From positions 62,001 to 126,000 of the forward strand of contig JNDT01001313.1 in NCBI GenBank assembly GCA_000697055.1: a stretch of DNA of 64,000 nucleotides, written 5' to 3'. The DNA comes from Saksenaea vasiformis B4078. Its lineage: Eukaryota; Mucoromycota; Mucoromycetes; Mucorales; Saksenaeaceae. A program made the position numbers and the translations under genes. Positions 35,489-47,124 of the stretch are shown in pieces. Each line of letters opens with the position of its first letter. Positions within the stretch are counted from its first letter, which is position 1. Under the pieces are notes generated by a model. The model did not search any database, was not told where the DNA came from, and saw only the letters and a list, made by a program, of their open reading frames with translations.

Positions 35489-36799
35489 CTAATGCATGTT
35501 CTCTCTTGACGAAAGTGATTCTGCATAACAGCATAATTCTTTAAAATCCTCGGCTAAATGACATGTCTCCAGGTATTCTACAATTAGAGGTTCATTCTTC
35601 AGCTTCTCCAATGCTTCCTTCATCTGAACGCCCTGCCATACTGCATCTGGTTGCAGCTGCGCAGGGGCAGGTTGCTTGACAAGTCGACGAGCAATGCACA
35701 ATAGTAACTGCACAAAGATAACCCAGTTCCAGCCACTGTGAACGAGTAGCATATGTTGGCAAGTCTCTGTAAATTCTATCGGTGTCGTCGTTTCCTGGAT
35801 ATCAGTAATCGATTCTCGAACATCCTCTAAATCCGAAGCCAAAGATTGGTATGTATATGCGAGATTGCAAGCATTAGACCAATTATGATTGATTGATATG
35901 GTTGCACCAATGTTTTCAACCTAACAAATAAATGAGACACTCGCCACTTTTTTCTATTTCGTACTTGGTGAAACCAGCCGCTTGGAACAAACAATGTCTC
36001 GCCATCACGCTGGTATAGAACAATACGTTGTGCCTTTTCAAAGTTTGGAAATTTGACGGGATCGACATGACGAATATCGTAGACCAGATTTCCCAACTTG
36101 TCTTTGAAAAGGCATTCCTGATTTGGTGGGAATAGCGTCCATTTTTTTATACCGCATATATTACTCGACCATGAATACGATCTGTTCGGCAAATTTATTA
36201 GCTGTTCACCCATTTGATGTCCTTACCTGTAAACGTCTGCATGAAATGGGGTAAAGGTGTCATGACCACCCATATATGCAAATCGATAATCGTCTTTGCC
36301 ATCATCTTTTGTCAGCCAGTACTCGTTTAACCAATCATCTTTACTAGCAATGCATGAGTAGGCCGCACATAGAGCGATGCTAGATAAGCTTACCAGCAAA
36401 AATATCTGGTACCTGGTAAGCTTCATAACCAGGAGAGGCATGCACAAAATGCCAGTCTTTAAGGTAATAGCGCGATGGTTCGTGCTGCCAAAGACGGACA
36501 AACTCTTCAAAACGCATGTCACTGCGCTGCTGATCGGTAAAATCGCGAACAAGACAATCGGCCACTTGGACTTGCGCCTTTCCATACCGATCCTCTAATG
36601 CTTTGAAATTCGGAATGTACTTTGGTTGTAGATCGCCAAGTTGTTCAGGATTAGGAATTACCCATTCCAATCGAGCCTTCCATCGTGTAGTTAATGCAGG
36701 GCCAATGAGAGCTGGTTGATTTGGAATCAAATGATCTCGCAGGAACACGTCGTAACTTGGCGGCTCATCATAATAACGTACAGCATTCGCATCGAGCAT
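35489..36799 (-). CDS. JmjC-domain 2-oxoglutarate oxygenase, JMJD4-like
   Basis: Fe(II)/2-oxoglutarate dioxygenase of the JMJD4 group; the animal orthologue hydroxylates a lysine of translation release factor eRF1. The N-terminus MLDANAVRYYDEPPSYDVFLRD leads to HLIPNQPALI and WKARLEWVIP, then LKDWHFVHASPGYEAYQVPDIFA. After an intron comes DDWLNEYWLTKDD and the iron-binding FTPFHADVY (HxD). Next is RSYSWSSNICGIKKWTLFPP (Lys for 2-oxoglutarate), and GETLFVPSGWFHQV with the distal His. The tail, beginning near IGATISINHNWSNACN, is helical and ends SSRENMH. Four or so introns. The start at 36799 was chosen because upstream codons are low-complexity Asp; an ATG at 36871 is also in frame. Confidence 0.88.
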
Positions 36800-37575
36800 C
36801 GCCAAGCAAAAAGGAATCTGGTCGTCGTCGTCGTCACTTCGGAAAGTGAAAAAGCAAGAGGGGGTCAGCACTTTCTTACTGTAATTTTCATGAGCTTAGT
36901 GATGTAAAAAGGTAGGATGGATTGGCCATGTTTCACACAGGCACCCGAGCAGAAGGCATGTGCATGAACATGACTATATCATAAGAGATAAACCTTCATT
37001 GGTGTCCTTTATACAAAAAGATTCCTGGACAACTGATCTTGTGACGGACATTACGATAGGATCGAGCACGTACAACGATGCATAGTTAGTCTAACAGAAG
37101 GGCCTGACCCTGTAAACAAATACTTCATTTATTCGGCTAGTGAGAGGGAACTTACAAGGTATCAGGCCATTCCTACATTTCACATAGCAAGAAGATGATG
37201 CTTTCTTATACTTAAAAAGAATAGTGGACTAACCTTCATTGATTTGCCGACACCACACGACAATGGGGAAGAAATCACCCTGTGTTTCAAATATTAGTTT
37301 CCCAAGCAACCGTCAATTGAACGAACGTGGAAAAAAAAACGGATCGTTGATCGCGCACTATTTTTTTTTTTGTGTTGCTTAATTTATGTTTGTCAGTGCT
37401 TTCTTTTTTTTTTCCCTATAAAAAGAAGACCCTTGGCTGCTTCATTGTATTGCTTTTCCCTTTCCCCCGTTCATATTTTCCTTTCTCCGTCACTACTCTT
37501 TTTATGCTCAGAGTATATTCCGTTCTATACCTTCAGCATGTATGGGATCGTCCTGGGACCATCCCTGATCCACCA
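36800..37575. other. Divergent promoter region
   Basis: About 780 bp between two divergently oriented genes, holding both promoters. A TATAAAAAG box on the plus strand lies at about 37417-37425. The phrase AACCTTCATTG occurs twice (near 36991 and 37231). No gene is seen. Confidence 0.5.
37417..37425 (+). promoter_or_regulatory. Probable TATA box for the gene at 37576
   Basis: TATAAAAAG followed by pyrimidine-rich sequence, about 150 bp upstream of the assigned ATG. The spacing implies a leader of about 120 nt or a leader intron. Confidence 0.4.
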
Positions 37576-38201
37576 ATGGAAGAAGAAGTCGAAGTAGTAG
37601 CAGAAGAAGAAGAACAAGTATCAGTGTCAGTAGCAGAATACGAAGAAGATAGCATAGAAGGTAATTTCTTGAGTTAGCGACATTCCTGGTAACTTCTTCT
37701 GGCTGATCATACAGTTGTTCAAAAGATCCTATGTTATCCAACTGCGCAAACAACGTTGCCAGACAGAAGCTTGTTGAGGAAGATCCGCTAGATCAACGGA
37801 CTGAAGAGGCCGCTACGCCGCCTTCACCGGATCCGCCAACACCGCCATCTAATGACGCGCGAGCCGATGAAAGAGAAATGCATAACCCTACGATCAAATA
37901 TCCAGAAGATAGATTACCCCGTTCTGAGGAAGATTCAGCTGTTCATATGTTTGATCGACGCCGCGGGAGTTACTATCTTCAAAAGATGTTACACTTTCGT
38001 CGGCACAGTGTTACGGACGGTTTAGCTCCATCGATTGTGTCGTCTGCTATCAGTATTCCCCCCACACCCTCATGGATGGCCGATGTCCATGATCCGTACA
38101 ACAACAGATTGCATCGTGAACGCTCTCGACTAAGTCTAAAAGGAAGGAAATTCACTAAGACCTTGAAACGAGCTCTTTCATTCAGGAACCACAATAATTG
38201 A
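37576..38201 (+). CDS. Small acidic/basic hypothetical protein
   Basis: Two exons. The first, from MEEEVEVVAEEEEQ, is strongly acidic and ends EDSIE at a GTAATT donor (about 37660). The second joins in frame at an AAAAG acceptor (about 37721) and reads PMLSNCANNVARQKLVEEDPLDQ. It continues with a Pro/Thr-rich stretch (PPSPDPPTPP), FDRRRGSYYLQKMLHFRRHS, PPTPSWMADVHDPYNN, and a very basic end (RLSLKGRKFTKTLKRALSF). About 180 residues, mostly disordered. The SxPPTP-type motifs and basic patches suggest a phosphorylated adaptor, but no family is recognised. The acceptor lacks a strong polypyrimidine tract, so the junction is the least certain part. Confidence 0.55.
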
Positions 38202-38458
38202 ACTATCTTATAATTACTCTTTTATTATTATTTATATAAAAAAAGAAGAAAAGAAGAAAACCAAACCAAAGGAAGCTATGTCCATAATAAATGGAAAGAA
38301 GCAAACAAGTGAGAGCGAGGGAAAGGAAACAGATACTCTTCAGGGGTTCTAACCTAAAAAGAAGCCACGGTCTTCTGATGAGATAGCACGCCTCAATGCA
38401 TTGTTAACTGAGCCGCCCAGTTGAAAAGAGAATGATCATTAGGAAACAAAGATGACAT

Positions 38459-39297
38459 TTACAAGTTATGGCTATGGCTGTTAGAGCGACTAGAAAATCC
38501 CACCATCACACGCTGAGTAACTCCAGTCTTGGCTTGTTGTACCACAGGACAATCGGCGTGAGCAATCAATAAGGTTTTCAGATTAAGGATTTCTTCACGA
38601 AACTGGGTGACACCTTCCTTCAATGTCTCGTTTTCAGCTGTCAAGGTATCCACACGTCTTTGGAGCTGGGAGACTAGCTCTTTCTTACGCTGACGACACT
38701 TAAGAGCAGCTACATGAATTAAGTTTATCTTCGCTTTGAACAGTTGATCCTATTACCTTGACGATTTCGTTCCAGTACCAGCCGCCTTTTTTCTTCTTCT
38801 GTCAAATCATGACTTTGATGACGCGAAGATACTTTTTGCATTTGCTGCGGTAACCGCATCTAATGTCGGTGAGGTTTGGTGTCGATCACGAAAATCACAG
38901 GTAGAGATTGGCATCAGATAATTCATCCTTGAACAAAATGATATCGCGTACCTTCTTTTCTGAATTAAAATACGTGTAGCCTTCCAAGACGAATAAAAAG
39001 TGAACAACGTGTATCCACGACAGTATGCAAAGCAGATATACCTGATGTGTTATCTTGTTTTCCTTCAACGAATGAATTGGGTAGCGGTAAGGGTTGGTAC
39101 AACGGCAATTCAGGAGTCGTACTATCGTTATCAGTCGATAGTAAATAAGAACTAGGCGGAAGCCAAGAATATATTCCATCTTCTAATAAACAGAATTCGG
39201 CAGATTTTCCTGTTATTCCAGCAGAGGATGCCCATTCATTTTCAGAATCAGCTGTCAAATCATGCATGGAAAAAAGCACAAGCGAGGGTGATGACAT
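38459..39297 (-). CDS. bZIP transcription factor, Atf1/CREB-like
   Basis: Nuclear DNA-binding regulator. The N-terminus MSSPSLVLFSMHDLTADSEN is followed by a Pro/Ser activation-like region. Splicing through introns near 38880-38960 and 39000-39050 leads to MQKVSSRHQSHDLTEEEKRR. The basic region LERNRQ|AALKCRQRKKELV is split by an intron and has the NxxAAxxCRxRK pattern of the ATF/CREB Atf1-Sko1 class. The zipper follows (LQRRVDTLTAENETLKEGVTQFREEILNLKTLL), then a tail ending SRSNSHSHNL. About 210 residues, shorter than yeast Atf1, with no obvious Hog1-docking region. In fungi this class mediates stress responses; that role is inferred. A minus-strand TATAAAG about 50 bp upstream supports the start. 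Confidence 0.9.
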
Positions 39298-40004
39298 TGA
39301 TAGATAGAGGGAGAAAGCAAGATACCCTATGAAATAAAGTTGCTGTCTTTATAAAAAGTGAATTCGATCGATCACGCCAAGACCGCCTAGGTTTCAAGCC
39401 AAGAAGAACGATCGAGAGTGGTCAATCGTTGATAAATTGAACAGTTGATATGCATTATTTGCTAAATCCGAAAGACCTACAGAGTATTCGCATTAACAAA
39501 TTTGGTTTTGCTTCCCCTTTCGCACCCTAAGTTTCTCTTGTTCCTTCGAATGAAGGGGGGATAAGTATAGTGCATATTCCCGAGACACTGTTTCGCGGAG
39601 ATGACGATTGGTCCAATCCTATCGTACAATTCACTTCTATAAAAAAAGCCGAGAAACTGCGGATGGTTCCTTGTTCTTAACCTGCCCGTGCAGTCAGATG
39701 AGTTAAATCCGACTTCTGAAGTAATAAAGGTGGTAACAATGGCAAGAAGGATAGTTGGTAGAGGAAAAAAGGATTCACATGGTTATGACAACAGCACCAT
39801 ACCAAGAATGATACAACACGGGATGTGAGATAGAACCTTAGAAAATAATGATATCAGCTATCCTTCCACCGTACTTTTCATAGGATGTGTATTTATGCGC
39901 ATAGCTCGGCAATTCACACGTTCCGATTAGTCGTAGAAGATACCAACAGATAAATATACTCTGTCAAAACTAAAAATCATGGATCCTTTTTATTCAATTC
40001 TTAT
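39298..40004. other. Intergenic, bZIP promoter and GGC1 3' flank
   Basis: About 700 bp containing the bZIP promoter and the 3' flank of the carrier gene. No additional coding sequence or repeat is recognised. Confidence 0.5.
39347..39354 (-). promoter_or_regulatory. TATA box of the bZIP gene
   Basis: On the minus strand the sequence reads TTTATAAAG about 50 bp upstream of the bZIP ATG. Confidence 0.45.
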
Positions 40005-41246
40005 TCACGACTTGATAGCACCATGGTCAGGTGTTTCATCAAAAAGATGATGAAAGATAGGGATCAGTTCCTGCGCAACAGTAAAACTGAAAATAAGCTT
40101 GGGACCCACCTATGCAATGAAGATAAGCATTCTACATTTCAAACAAACAAGACGTACTACTAGGATCTTCGGCGTTAGACCCTTAAAAAAGGCACCTAAG
40201 CCTTCTTTTTTGACCAGGTCCTTGATAATATTCCATCCTGATTCAGGGTCATCAAAATGACGATTTTGTATACGTGTCTTGACTACGTCTAACGGAGCAG
40301 CAACAGTGATAGATGCGACAGCTCCTCCAATAGAAGCACAAAAGTTCTGGAGGAAGTTGGCATCGTTGTAATCGCGAAGCGAGAACACATATTCTTTCAC
40401 AAAAGCTGATCCACCAAAAAGGGCAAACGATCCTGGTGCATTTCGAGCCGCAGTCCATCCTGCACCACTAAAAACAAGTTTGTTTTTGAACATGCGTGTT
40501 GCACTAATTTGCAGGTACTTACCGATACAAACCCATACCTTCGTCGCTGACAATCTTTAGAAAACCTCGACCTCGAAACGCCTCGGGGTTGGTCTGTCGC
40601 TTAATCTTTAACACGTCCAAGGGAAGTAATGCGATTTCGCCAATACCAACTAGGCTAAAAAGAGACAGATGGAGCCAACTGGTCTGTTTTTCTGTTTCTG
40701 AATTTCTCTTTTTGTTCTACCTGCCTGCCGTTGCATGCATCATTGTCTTTCCCGTCTTTTCGCCAAAAATGGCATTGAATCGGTCTTTATGATGGTTGAC
40801 CATGTAATCTTTAACAAACGGTTGGCCGCCAAACTTGTACACGCGCTGCGATACTTTATACCCTGCTGCGAAACCTAAGCCAGGAAAGAGAGACGCGTAT
40901 TTTCTTGTGAAACTCTCCGAAGCGGCCTCCTAACAGACGCGGCGTCAAAATTCATCACATAAAGAAAAAAAAGGAAAATAGCTTGCCTTGAAAAGGACCT
41001 GATCAAGTGTTGCCTTCATTTTCTTCAACGGTTGACCAGGTACATATATCTACGAAGTGAAACAAAGTTAGTACGCTCATGCTGCGAAAAGAAATGGTCG
41101 ACCTTTGACTGATGGCTCATTAAGCGCTTTGCAACTGTGTCCACCGGATGAAAAAGAAGCAGTTCCAGGATACCTGAACTCGCACTTCCTGCAAATCGAG
41201 CCAAACCAGACTCAGAATGTTTGCTTTTACCGATGGAAGGGGTCAT
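40005..41246 (-). CDS. GGC1: Mitochondrial GTP/GDP carrier
   Basis: Inner-membrane exchanger of GTP and GDP, linked in yeast to mitochondrial iron homeostasis and genome maintenance. Three carrier repeats are visible. Repeat 1 is SGLARFAGSASSGILELL with FHPVDTVAKRLMS (PxDxxxxR/K), then LFPGLGFAAGYKVSQRVYKFGGQPF. Repeat 2 is SLVGIGEIALLPLDVLKIKRQTNPEAF, then GAGWTAARNAPGSFALFGG. Repeat 3 is VAAPLDVVKTRIQNRHFDDPESG, then FFKGLTPKILV, VGPKLIFSF and HLFDETPDHGAIKS. Order and wording match yeast Ggc1/Yhm1 throughout. One intron (40930-40986) starts with GC rather than GT. The start at 41246 (MTPSIGKSKHSES) is the first ATG before the first helix. Confidence 0.93.
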
Positions 41247-42248
41247 TCACAGGACGTTTATGCGAGAAAAGGAAAAAAGACAGAAAATCGAGCGGGCTAA
41301 CCGTATCAATGGTAAAACAGCCAATGGCATTCGCGTACAGTCCACAGGCCAGCCCGAGCAGGAATCTTTGTTCAACGTAATTGAATCCCAGTTCGTCCGA
41401 TAAGGGATTTAGTATTCTCGGTGTGCCGTGTAGACGTATATATCATGAGGATATAAAGAGGGTAAGTTCGTTCATTTAGACTTCGGTCGTATTTCACATG
41501 AATAATGCTTCCCTGTCACTCCGCTCAAACTATGAGAAACTGTGGAGCTGCTGGACACTGTCCTAGGATCCCTCTTAGCGCAATCGACATTTGTTCGTAT
41601 CCAAACCTACAGTCAAGTGTCCACGATTATCAATATTCATCCTATTGGCATTTTGATTCCATCGTCGATTCCATTGTTGATGATCGGTAGATGTCGGTCC
41701 TCAATTTAGACGGCACTCAAGGGTTCCCATCAATCAGTTCATACTTGAGCCACTGTCTGTGGAGGATATTTCCTTGGAATCCATCTCCCCAAAATTCATT
41801 TTGGTTATCGTGTATAATCCTTTATGGAGAAATTATCACCCCACCTCACGCTAAGCATAATTTGAAATATGTTGCACGCGAACGCCCAACGTCACGTAGA
41901 TACAAAGAACATCAATAAACCCGTGTTCCTATAATTTTCCTCAGATACCTCCGCATGCTTTCGAGTATGAGTATGAAGAAGTGACATTTTCGTCTCTTCA
42001 GCACCCATCCGGATATCAAACAAAATAGAGCCAACATGTCCATGTAGTAGTAAAGTCTCCGGTAGCAAGCAAAATTGGCTACGTCTTTCAGTAAAAGGAA
42101 AAATGAAGGTTAAGGAGGCGAAGGTTCGAGCAATTTCAATATTCCCTCTTGGTTTGCACAAAAGATCTCAAGACGCATCGCAAGCTTCTTTTTCTTTATT
42201 TTCTGTACGGTGACTGGACATATGAAAATTGGTGGGGAAGGGCAACAT
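41247..42248. other. Intergenic, GGC1 promoter and eL13 3' flank
   Basis: About 1 kb. AT-rich with short frames lacking recognisable domains. It holds the GGC1 promoter on its left and the 3' end of eL13 on its right. Confidence 0.5.
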
Positions 42249-43092
42249 TTATTTCTTCTGTTGAAATTTGTAAGATAAAGCGTTAGTCATATCACAGCCA
42301 TTGATGGTTACAAACTCCTGATCTTACCTTGTTAGCCTCTTCCTCAGCCTTATCACGAGCACGCTTCTCGCGGGCACCGAGGGTACGGGCAGCAGAGCGA
42401 GCGTAACGGAGCTTCATGTAAGCGTTGACATTCTTCTCATCAGCGGAGATGGCACGAGCCTCAGGAGCAGCGGCGGACTGTTCGATGGGCAAGATAGTAC
42501 CACGGAACTGAACAGCAGAAGCGGTCTCAGCAGCCTACCAAAAAGAATCATGTCAGGTATACATCACTGAAAGAAACAACAAGCACTGTACCTCGGAATC
42601 ACCCTTCTTGAGCTGACCAGACTTGCGAGGGAAGACGATCAACTTAGCCTTGTAGGCCTTCAATCGCTGGACGTTAAGCTCAAGAGATTCCTGAGACTTG
42701 TTGCGACGACGGTGATCGACGGCAACACCAATGGAGCGGGCTTCCTTGCGGGCGATGCCAGCTTCCTGTTGACATTAAACAAGTCAGACCGCTATTCCTG
42801 TTTTCGCCGTCTTTGACAAATCTACCTTGAGCTCATCGAAGGTGAAACCACGACCGGCTCTCAACTTCATGTTGTAACGCTGAGTGGGGCAGCGAACAAT
42901 AGGGCGGAGAAGGCCATCGACGGGTCTGGGGGCAACACGGGTAGCCTTCTGGATACGCGCAATTCTTCTCGACTTCTTGCGGCCGGCCTGATCAAACCAG
43001 GTCTTCACGCGGCGCTGCCATTGCTTGCGGAAGTGCTGGTTGGGCAACTGGTTGTTGTGCTTCAAAACCATGGCCTTTTTGGTTAACGTCAA
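42249..43092 (-). CDS. RPL13: 60S ribosomal protein eL13
   Basis: Structural protein of the large ribosomal subunit. Exon 1 carries [19 protein letters not shown] and [16 protein letters not shown], then [19 protein letters not shown] and [18 protein letters not shown]. Exon 2 has [27 protein letters not shown] and [19 protein letters not shown]. Exon 3 covers the charged C-terminal helix ([22 protein letters not shown]), and a tiny last exon gives KK before the stop. The assigned start at 43092 gives seven residues (MTLTKKA) before MVLK, the same spacing as in the human protein, so it is preferred to the internal ATG at 43071. A TATAAAG on the minus strand lies near 43211-43217. Confidence 0.93.
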
Positions 43093-46000
43093 TCGATGCA
43101 GAAAATCATGATAGTAAAGGAAAGAAGGAAGAAAAAAAAACCATCAGTAATCCATCCATCCATCCATTTCTCAATCCTCTTTTACAAGACCAACTAAGTC
43201 CAACACTGGACTTTATACGCTTGTATCACTCGTGGTATACATACTGTTGACGGGAAAAGAGGCTGAACAACGTTCGCTGTTTCGAGACACTGATGCTTGC
43301 CGCGCAGGCGCGGAGGTTAGGACACCGAAAAATTCAATCTCCAACAGCTACCAGCCAATGATTTCTCCTCAACCGAGAAACACAAGCCTCAGTTATGATG
43401 CTGCTGGCTCCTTCTATCATCAAGCTGCTCTGTAGATTGGGCCAATGAGACACTACACAAGTCAATACAGGTAGTACATGTGTCTCCTGCTTGGTTGTGC
43501 TAAAACAATTGCTGGCTTAATCTAAGGACTATGGGATGCCTAGCACTATCTGAGTATCTAAATAGTACACACGGATCGAAAGATGATATACGCCGCCGTT
43601 TATACTGCAGGTATTAAACAATCATGGACATGGTCTGGATTTTTGACGTAACAATCCCAATAGTGTTATAGTATTGGGTACATAATTGTTTGGTGTGTTT
43701 TTTAAAATATCGTCGAAACAGCCTGATTAATCATCGATGACCATCCAGAATGAGATCATATGCAAGCAGAAGCTTTATTGTGACATATAACGTTCCTCTC
43801 ATCGATGGCCAACGCTCTTATTTTCTTCATTTTCAACAACGAATCATCCCGGAAACTCTATTAACTGGTTGAAAACGATGTGCTCCAAATCTTTTATTTT
43901 GCGTTGACAGCACGTACGTTATCATTTCATATGAAGAATCGGAGGTGGATTGGTCATATGAAGGAAGGGCATGTTATCGTAGACCTGACAACTGTACGTA
44001 TCGTCGGATATGCTTCCATTCACCAGATGGAGTCCAAAGAAGGACGTGAGCAGAATCCCTAGATGTGATTTTATGTAGTACATACAAATACTCCCAGATC
44101 ATGCCCACGCGCCTATACATCTTTGAATATCCGACTTAGCATGCCGTCGCGCCGCTTGCCAATCTATCGAATGTTCTCATTCTAGCGCTTGTCGCTTCGC
44201 TTCGCAGAAGACTGTAGTGGCAATTGCGCATACTTCACAAATGAACCACTTACATACGGTAGCACTGTAGGCGAATTACAGGAACAACAGCTTTTGCGTA
44301 CGATTCGAATGAATTAATCGAGGTCTAGTATTTGCTACGGGAATTTCCAAATTCTTCTCCGAAATGAACAGCTACCTTGGATTTTTTTGACACTTTTAGA
44401 GAAGTTCAAACTCGATTGAATGAATGTTCGTGATCAAACTGCCTGGATGCTCACGGCACAGGATTTTGATGCATATCCAGTTCCCTCCTTAACGCAAAAT
44501 CAGCTCTTTACGAATGCAAAACATGTATAGAATAGCAGGGAAACTCGTCCAATAAATACTGCGCCACCTTTATCATAAACAGCATGGACTACCTCGAGAT
44601 TCTCAGTTAGAATCATCACAAGAGTTTACCTCCTAAAGCCAAAACTTTCAAGATCATATCGTACCTGTAGCCAGCAGTTCCAGACTAAGAAATACAAATC
44701 AGGGCCTTTGTGCTAAAGGTCATAAGTCTTCATGTGAATGGTGGTAATGGCAATAGCAGGAGAAGTGGGTTTGCGTTGTTTCCTTTATTCTGGTACCCTT
44801 CATCACGATTTTGTGTAATCTGCTGGATCACTGTAACGTAACCTTTAGATGACGTTCTTTCTAGAAGTTCCAGTTCCATCAGGTAGTTTCCCACTTTCTA
44901 TACGTTCCTAAGAATATTCAATGCTGTCGCTTTGGTTGCTTTTGGAAAGACCTCTGATAACAACGTAAGACGATTCAGTCTGATATGTAACGTACAAAGT
45001 GGTACGTTTTCCGGTGCTAGCTTCTTGCCATATACGCATGATGCCTTGTCCTCTTTCCTTAGGTACAAACTCCTCATTCTTCCCACCTTCCTAAAAAGAG
45101 TTTATAATCAAGGTACTTGATCTAGACCGCGTGACGGATCGAGTAGAGCAGACTGCAATGAACATGCCAACCCTGCTTTCTGTTACTATGGTGGCTGCCG
45201 CTGTCTCTTTCTCTTTTATTATGTCAGCGACGCTCTGAGCATTGGGGTTCTACTCCCGGAATACGCAAAAGTTTATATTGCTAAGGGTGTTGAACAAGTA
45301 CACCAAAAGACCGATCTAATCGACGGTCATCTAGAGTGGGTGCGGTTCCGGGGTCTACCACGCTAACACGAAGCAAAGATCCCAGCATTTGGATACAGAT
45401 TTGCTTCATTCACTTTGTCTACTTTGTGCGAGTGAACGATGCATATGTACCTTGCTTTTTTAATGGTTCCCCTATTGGACGGACCCTATCGGAAACGCAG
45501 AAGCTGACACAATATCGCTAGAAGTTTTCGGGATTATCTGACAGTTCACTTCCAAGGGTACATAGCATCCTGTGAGTCCAGAACCTTTCTTTTGTCTAGG
45601 TCACCTTTCGTGATATGCCTTTCTGCAATATTTGCTTGAAGTGCTAATTCTACAGTCTCTGTTTCTTCAGCATTTCGTTTTCAAGATACGCTCTTCCGAT
45701 ACGTCTCTACGATCCACCTTCTTGAAGTACATGTTTGACGTATCGTCCGTTCTACAAAGAGCCACGCATTTTGCTAAAGGCGATGTCATCTTTGGTTCTG
45801 CTCTGCCTTCTTTTGCGCTATGTATCCTTAACCTCTACAATCGTATTTTTGCTGTATCAGAGATTGGAAGAATCCTTGTCTCTCTAGACACTAACGGCAA
45901 GTTGGTAATCATGTCCGTCCGTTTGGAGACTGAATGTCAAACGTGTTCTTTGACGACATCATTCTTTTACACGTCAGACTGGTGGCGTGGATCTAGGAAC

Positions 46001-47124
46001 GACGAGCACGAAATAGCTAGTCTGCACTATCAAAAGATCATTTGCCCGGTTCGCGCACTATACACACCTGCAATTTGGCCTGTGTGACCCCAGACACCTG
46101 CTGTAGGTCCGCCAGATTTTCATAGGTTTTCGACATTTCACTGGCTGCTAGAGGAAATACGTATACGGATCAGAAAGTTTTTTACTTGACCCGAGGTGCA
46201 ACGACCTGTACATGCTGAAAGCTTTACTAAGCCCTTTCTTTTTGTTTTCTACATCCTCTCTCAAAGGTTGGGATAGACGACGGCCTGTTTGTCGCTATTG
46301 TGATCACGAGCAGAGTGATGCTGAAAAGAAGCCCTTGTTATTTTGATACGTGCAGAACGCAACATACACCGCTACACACAACCAATGAAAAAAGTTTTCG
46401 GCGATTATCCACGGCACAATTTTTCAACACGCGCATGCGACGTGTTTTAAAGACCCTGCGTGAAGCACGACACGTTAAACTTAAAACAGTTGACAACGTG
46501 GCACGAAGCAAACAAATCGGACATAACAACACTGACAACGAAAGCATACAAGAGCACTCTTTTTTTTCTTAGGATACAAACTGCTTAGTTGTACTAAGAA
46601 AACGATGCACATTCTTCTAAACGATTCAAAACCCAGTAAAGTAGTTCCCGCGGTATGTCAGGTTAGTGATTTTCTAATTAGAAGGAGTCTTTGTATAAAG
46701 ATGTAGCACAACTTGAATCGTTTTGAAGCGGGTACCGCCACGCGTTTGTTAGGTAATCTTCTACCCCGGATATGTCGAACGAAAAACGGATGAGGCAATA
46801 CGGGTTAAAACGGAAGAGTAAACCTAATTGGGAATCCCATATGAAAGCGGGTCAACGAATCAGTTGTAAGCGGGAATTCACGATCGACGTTTAGCGGGAA
46901 TAGAATGGGAAGCGACCACATTATGTGGGGGAAGTGCGGGGCCTATTGATGGTGCGACAAAACAGAAAAAAGTAACGCCACTGCAATTACCGCGGGATCC
47001 CACACCTTTTCTAAGCTCACGAGTCAAATTTGGGTTCCAAGCCTTTTATACAAAAAGGTCGGGAAGTTTTGGGACCCTATTCCTTCCTTTTTTTTTTCCT
47101 TTTTTTTTTTAACTTCATTCGATC
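43093..47124. other. Gene-poor region, eL13 to WRKY-like gene
   Basis: About 4 kb, the largest empty stretch of the window. Short frames (for example 45632-46087 and 46300-46572) lack recognisable domains, ATG context or splice partners. Its right end holds repeated AGCGGG words and the likely promoter of the WRKY-like gene. No transposon protein or RNA gene is recognised. Confidence 0.5.
46728..46897 (+). promoter_or_regulatory. Cluster of AGCGGG motifs upstream of the WRKY-like gene
   Basis: AGCGGG occurs near 46730, 46854, 46871 and 46892, the latter two as AGCGGGAAT. The set lies 230-400 bp upstream of the gene, and a TATACAAAA word is near 47047. It may be a transcription factor binding cluster; the factor is unknown. 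Confidence 0.3.

Noticed and set aside
45632..46087. 151-codon open frame in the 43-47 kb gap
   Set aside because: No ATG at its start, no recognised motif and no coding-like composition.
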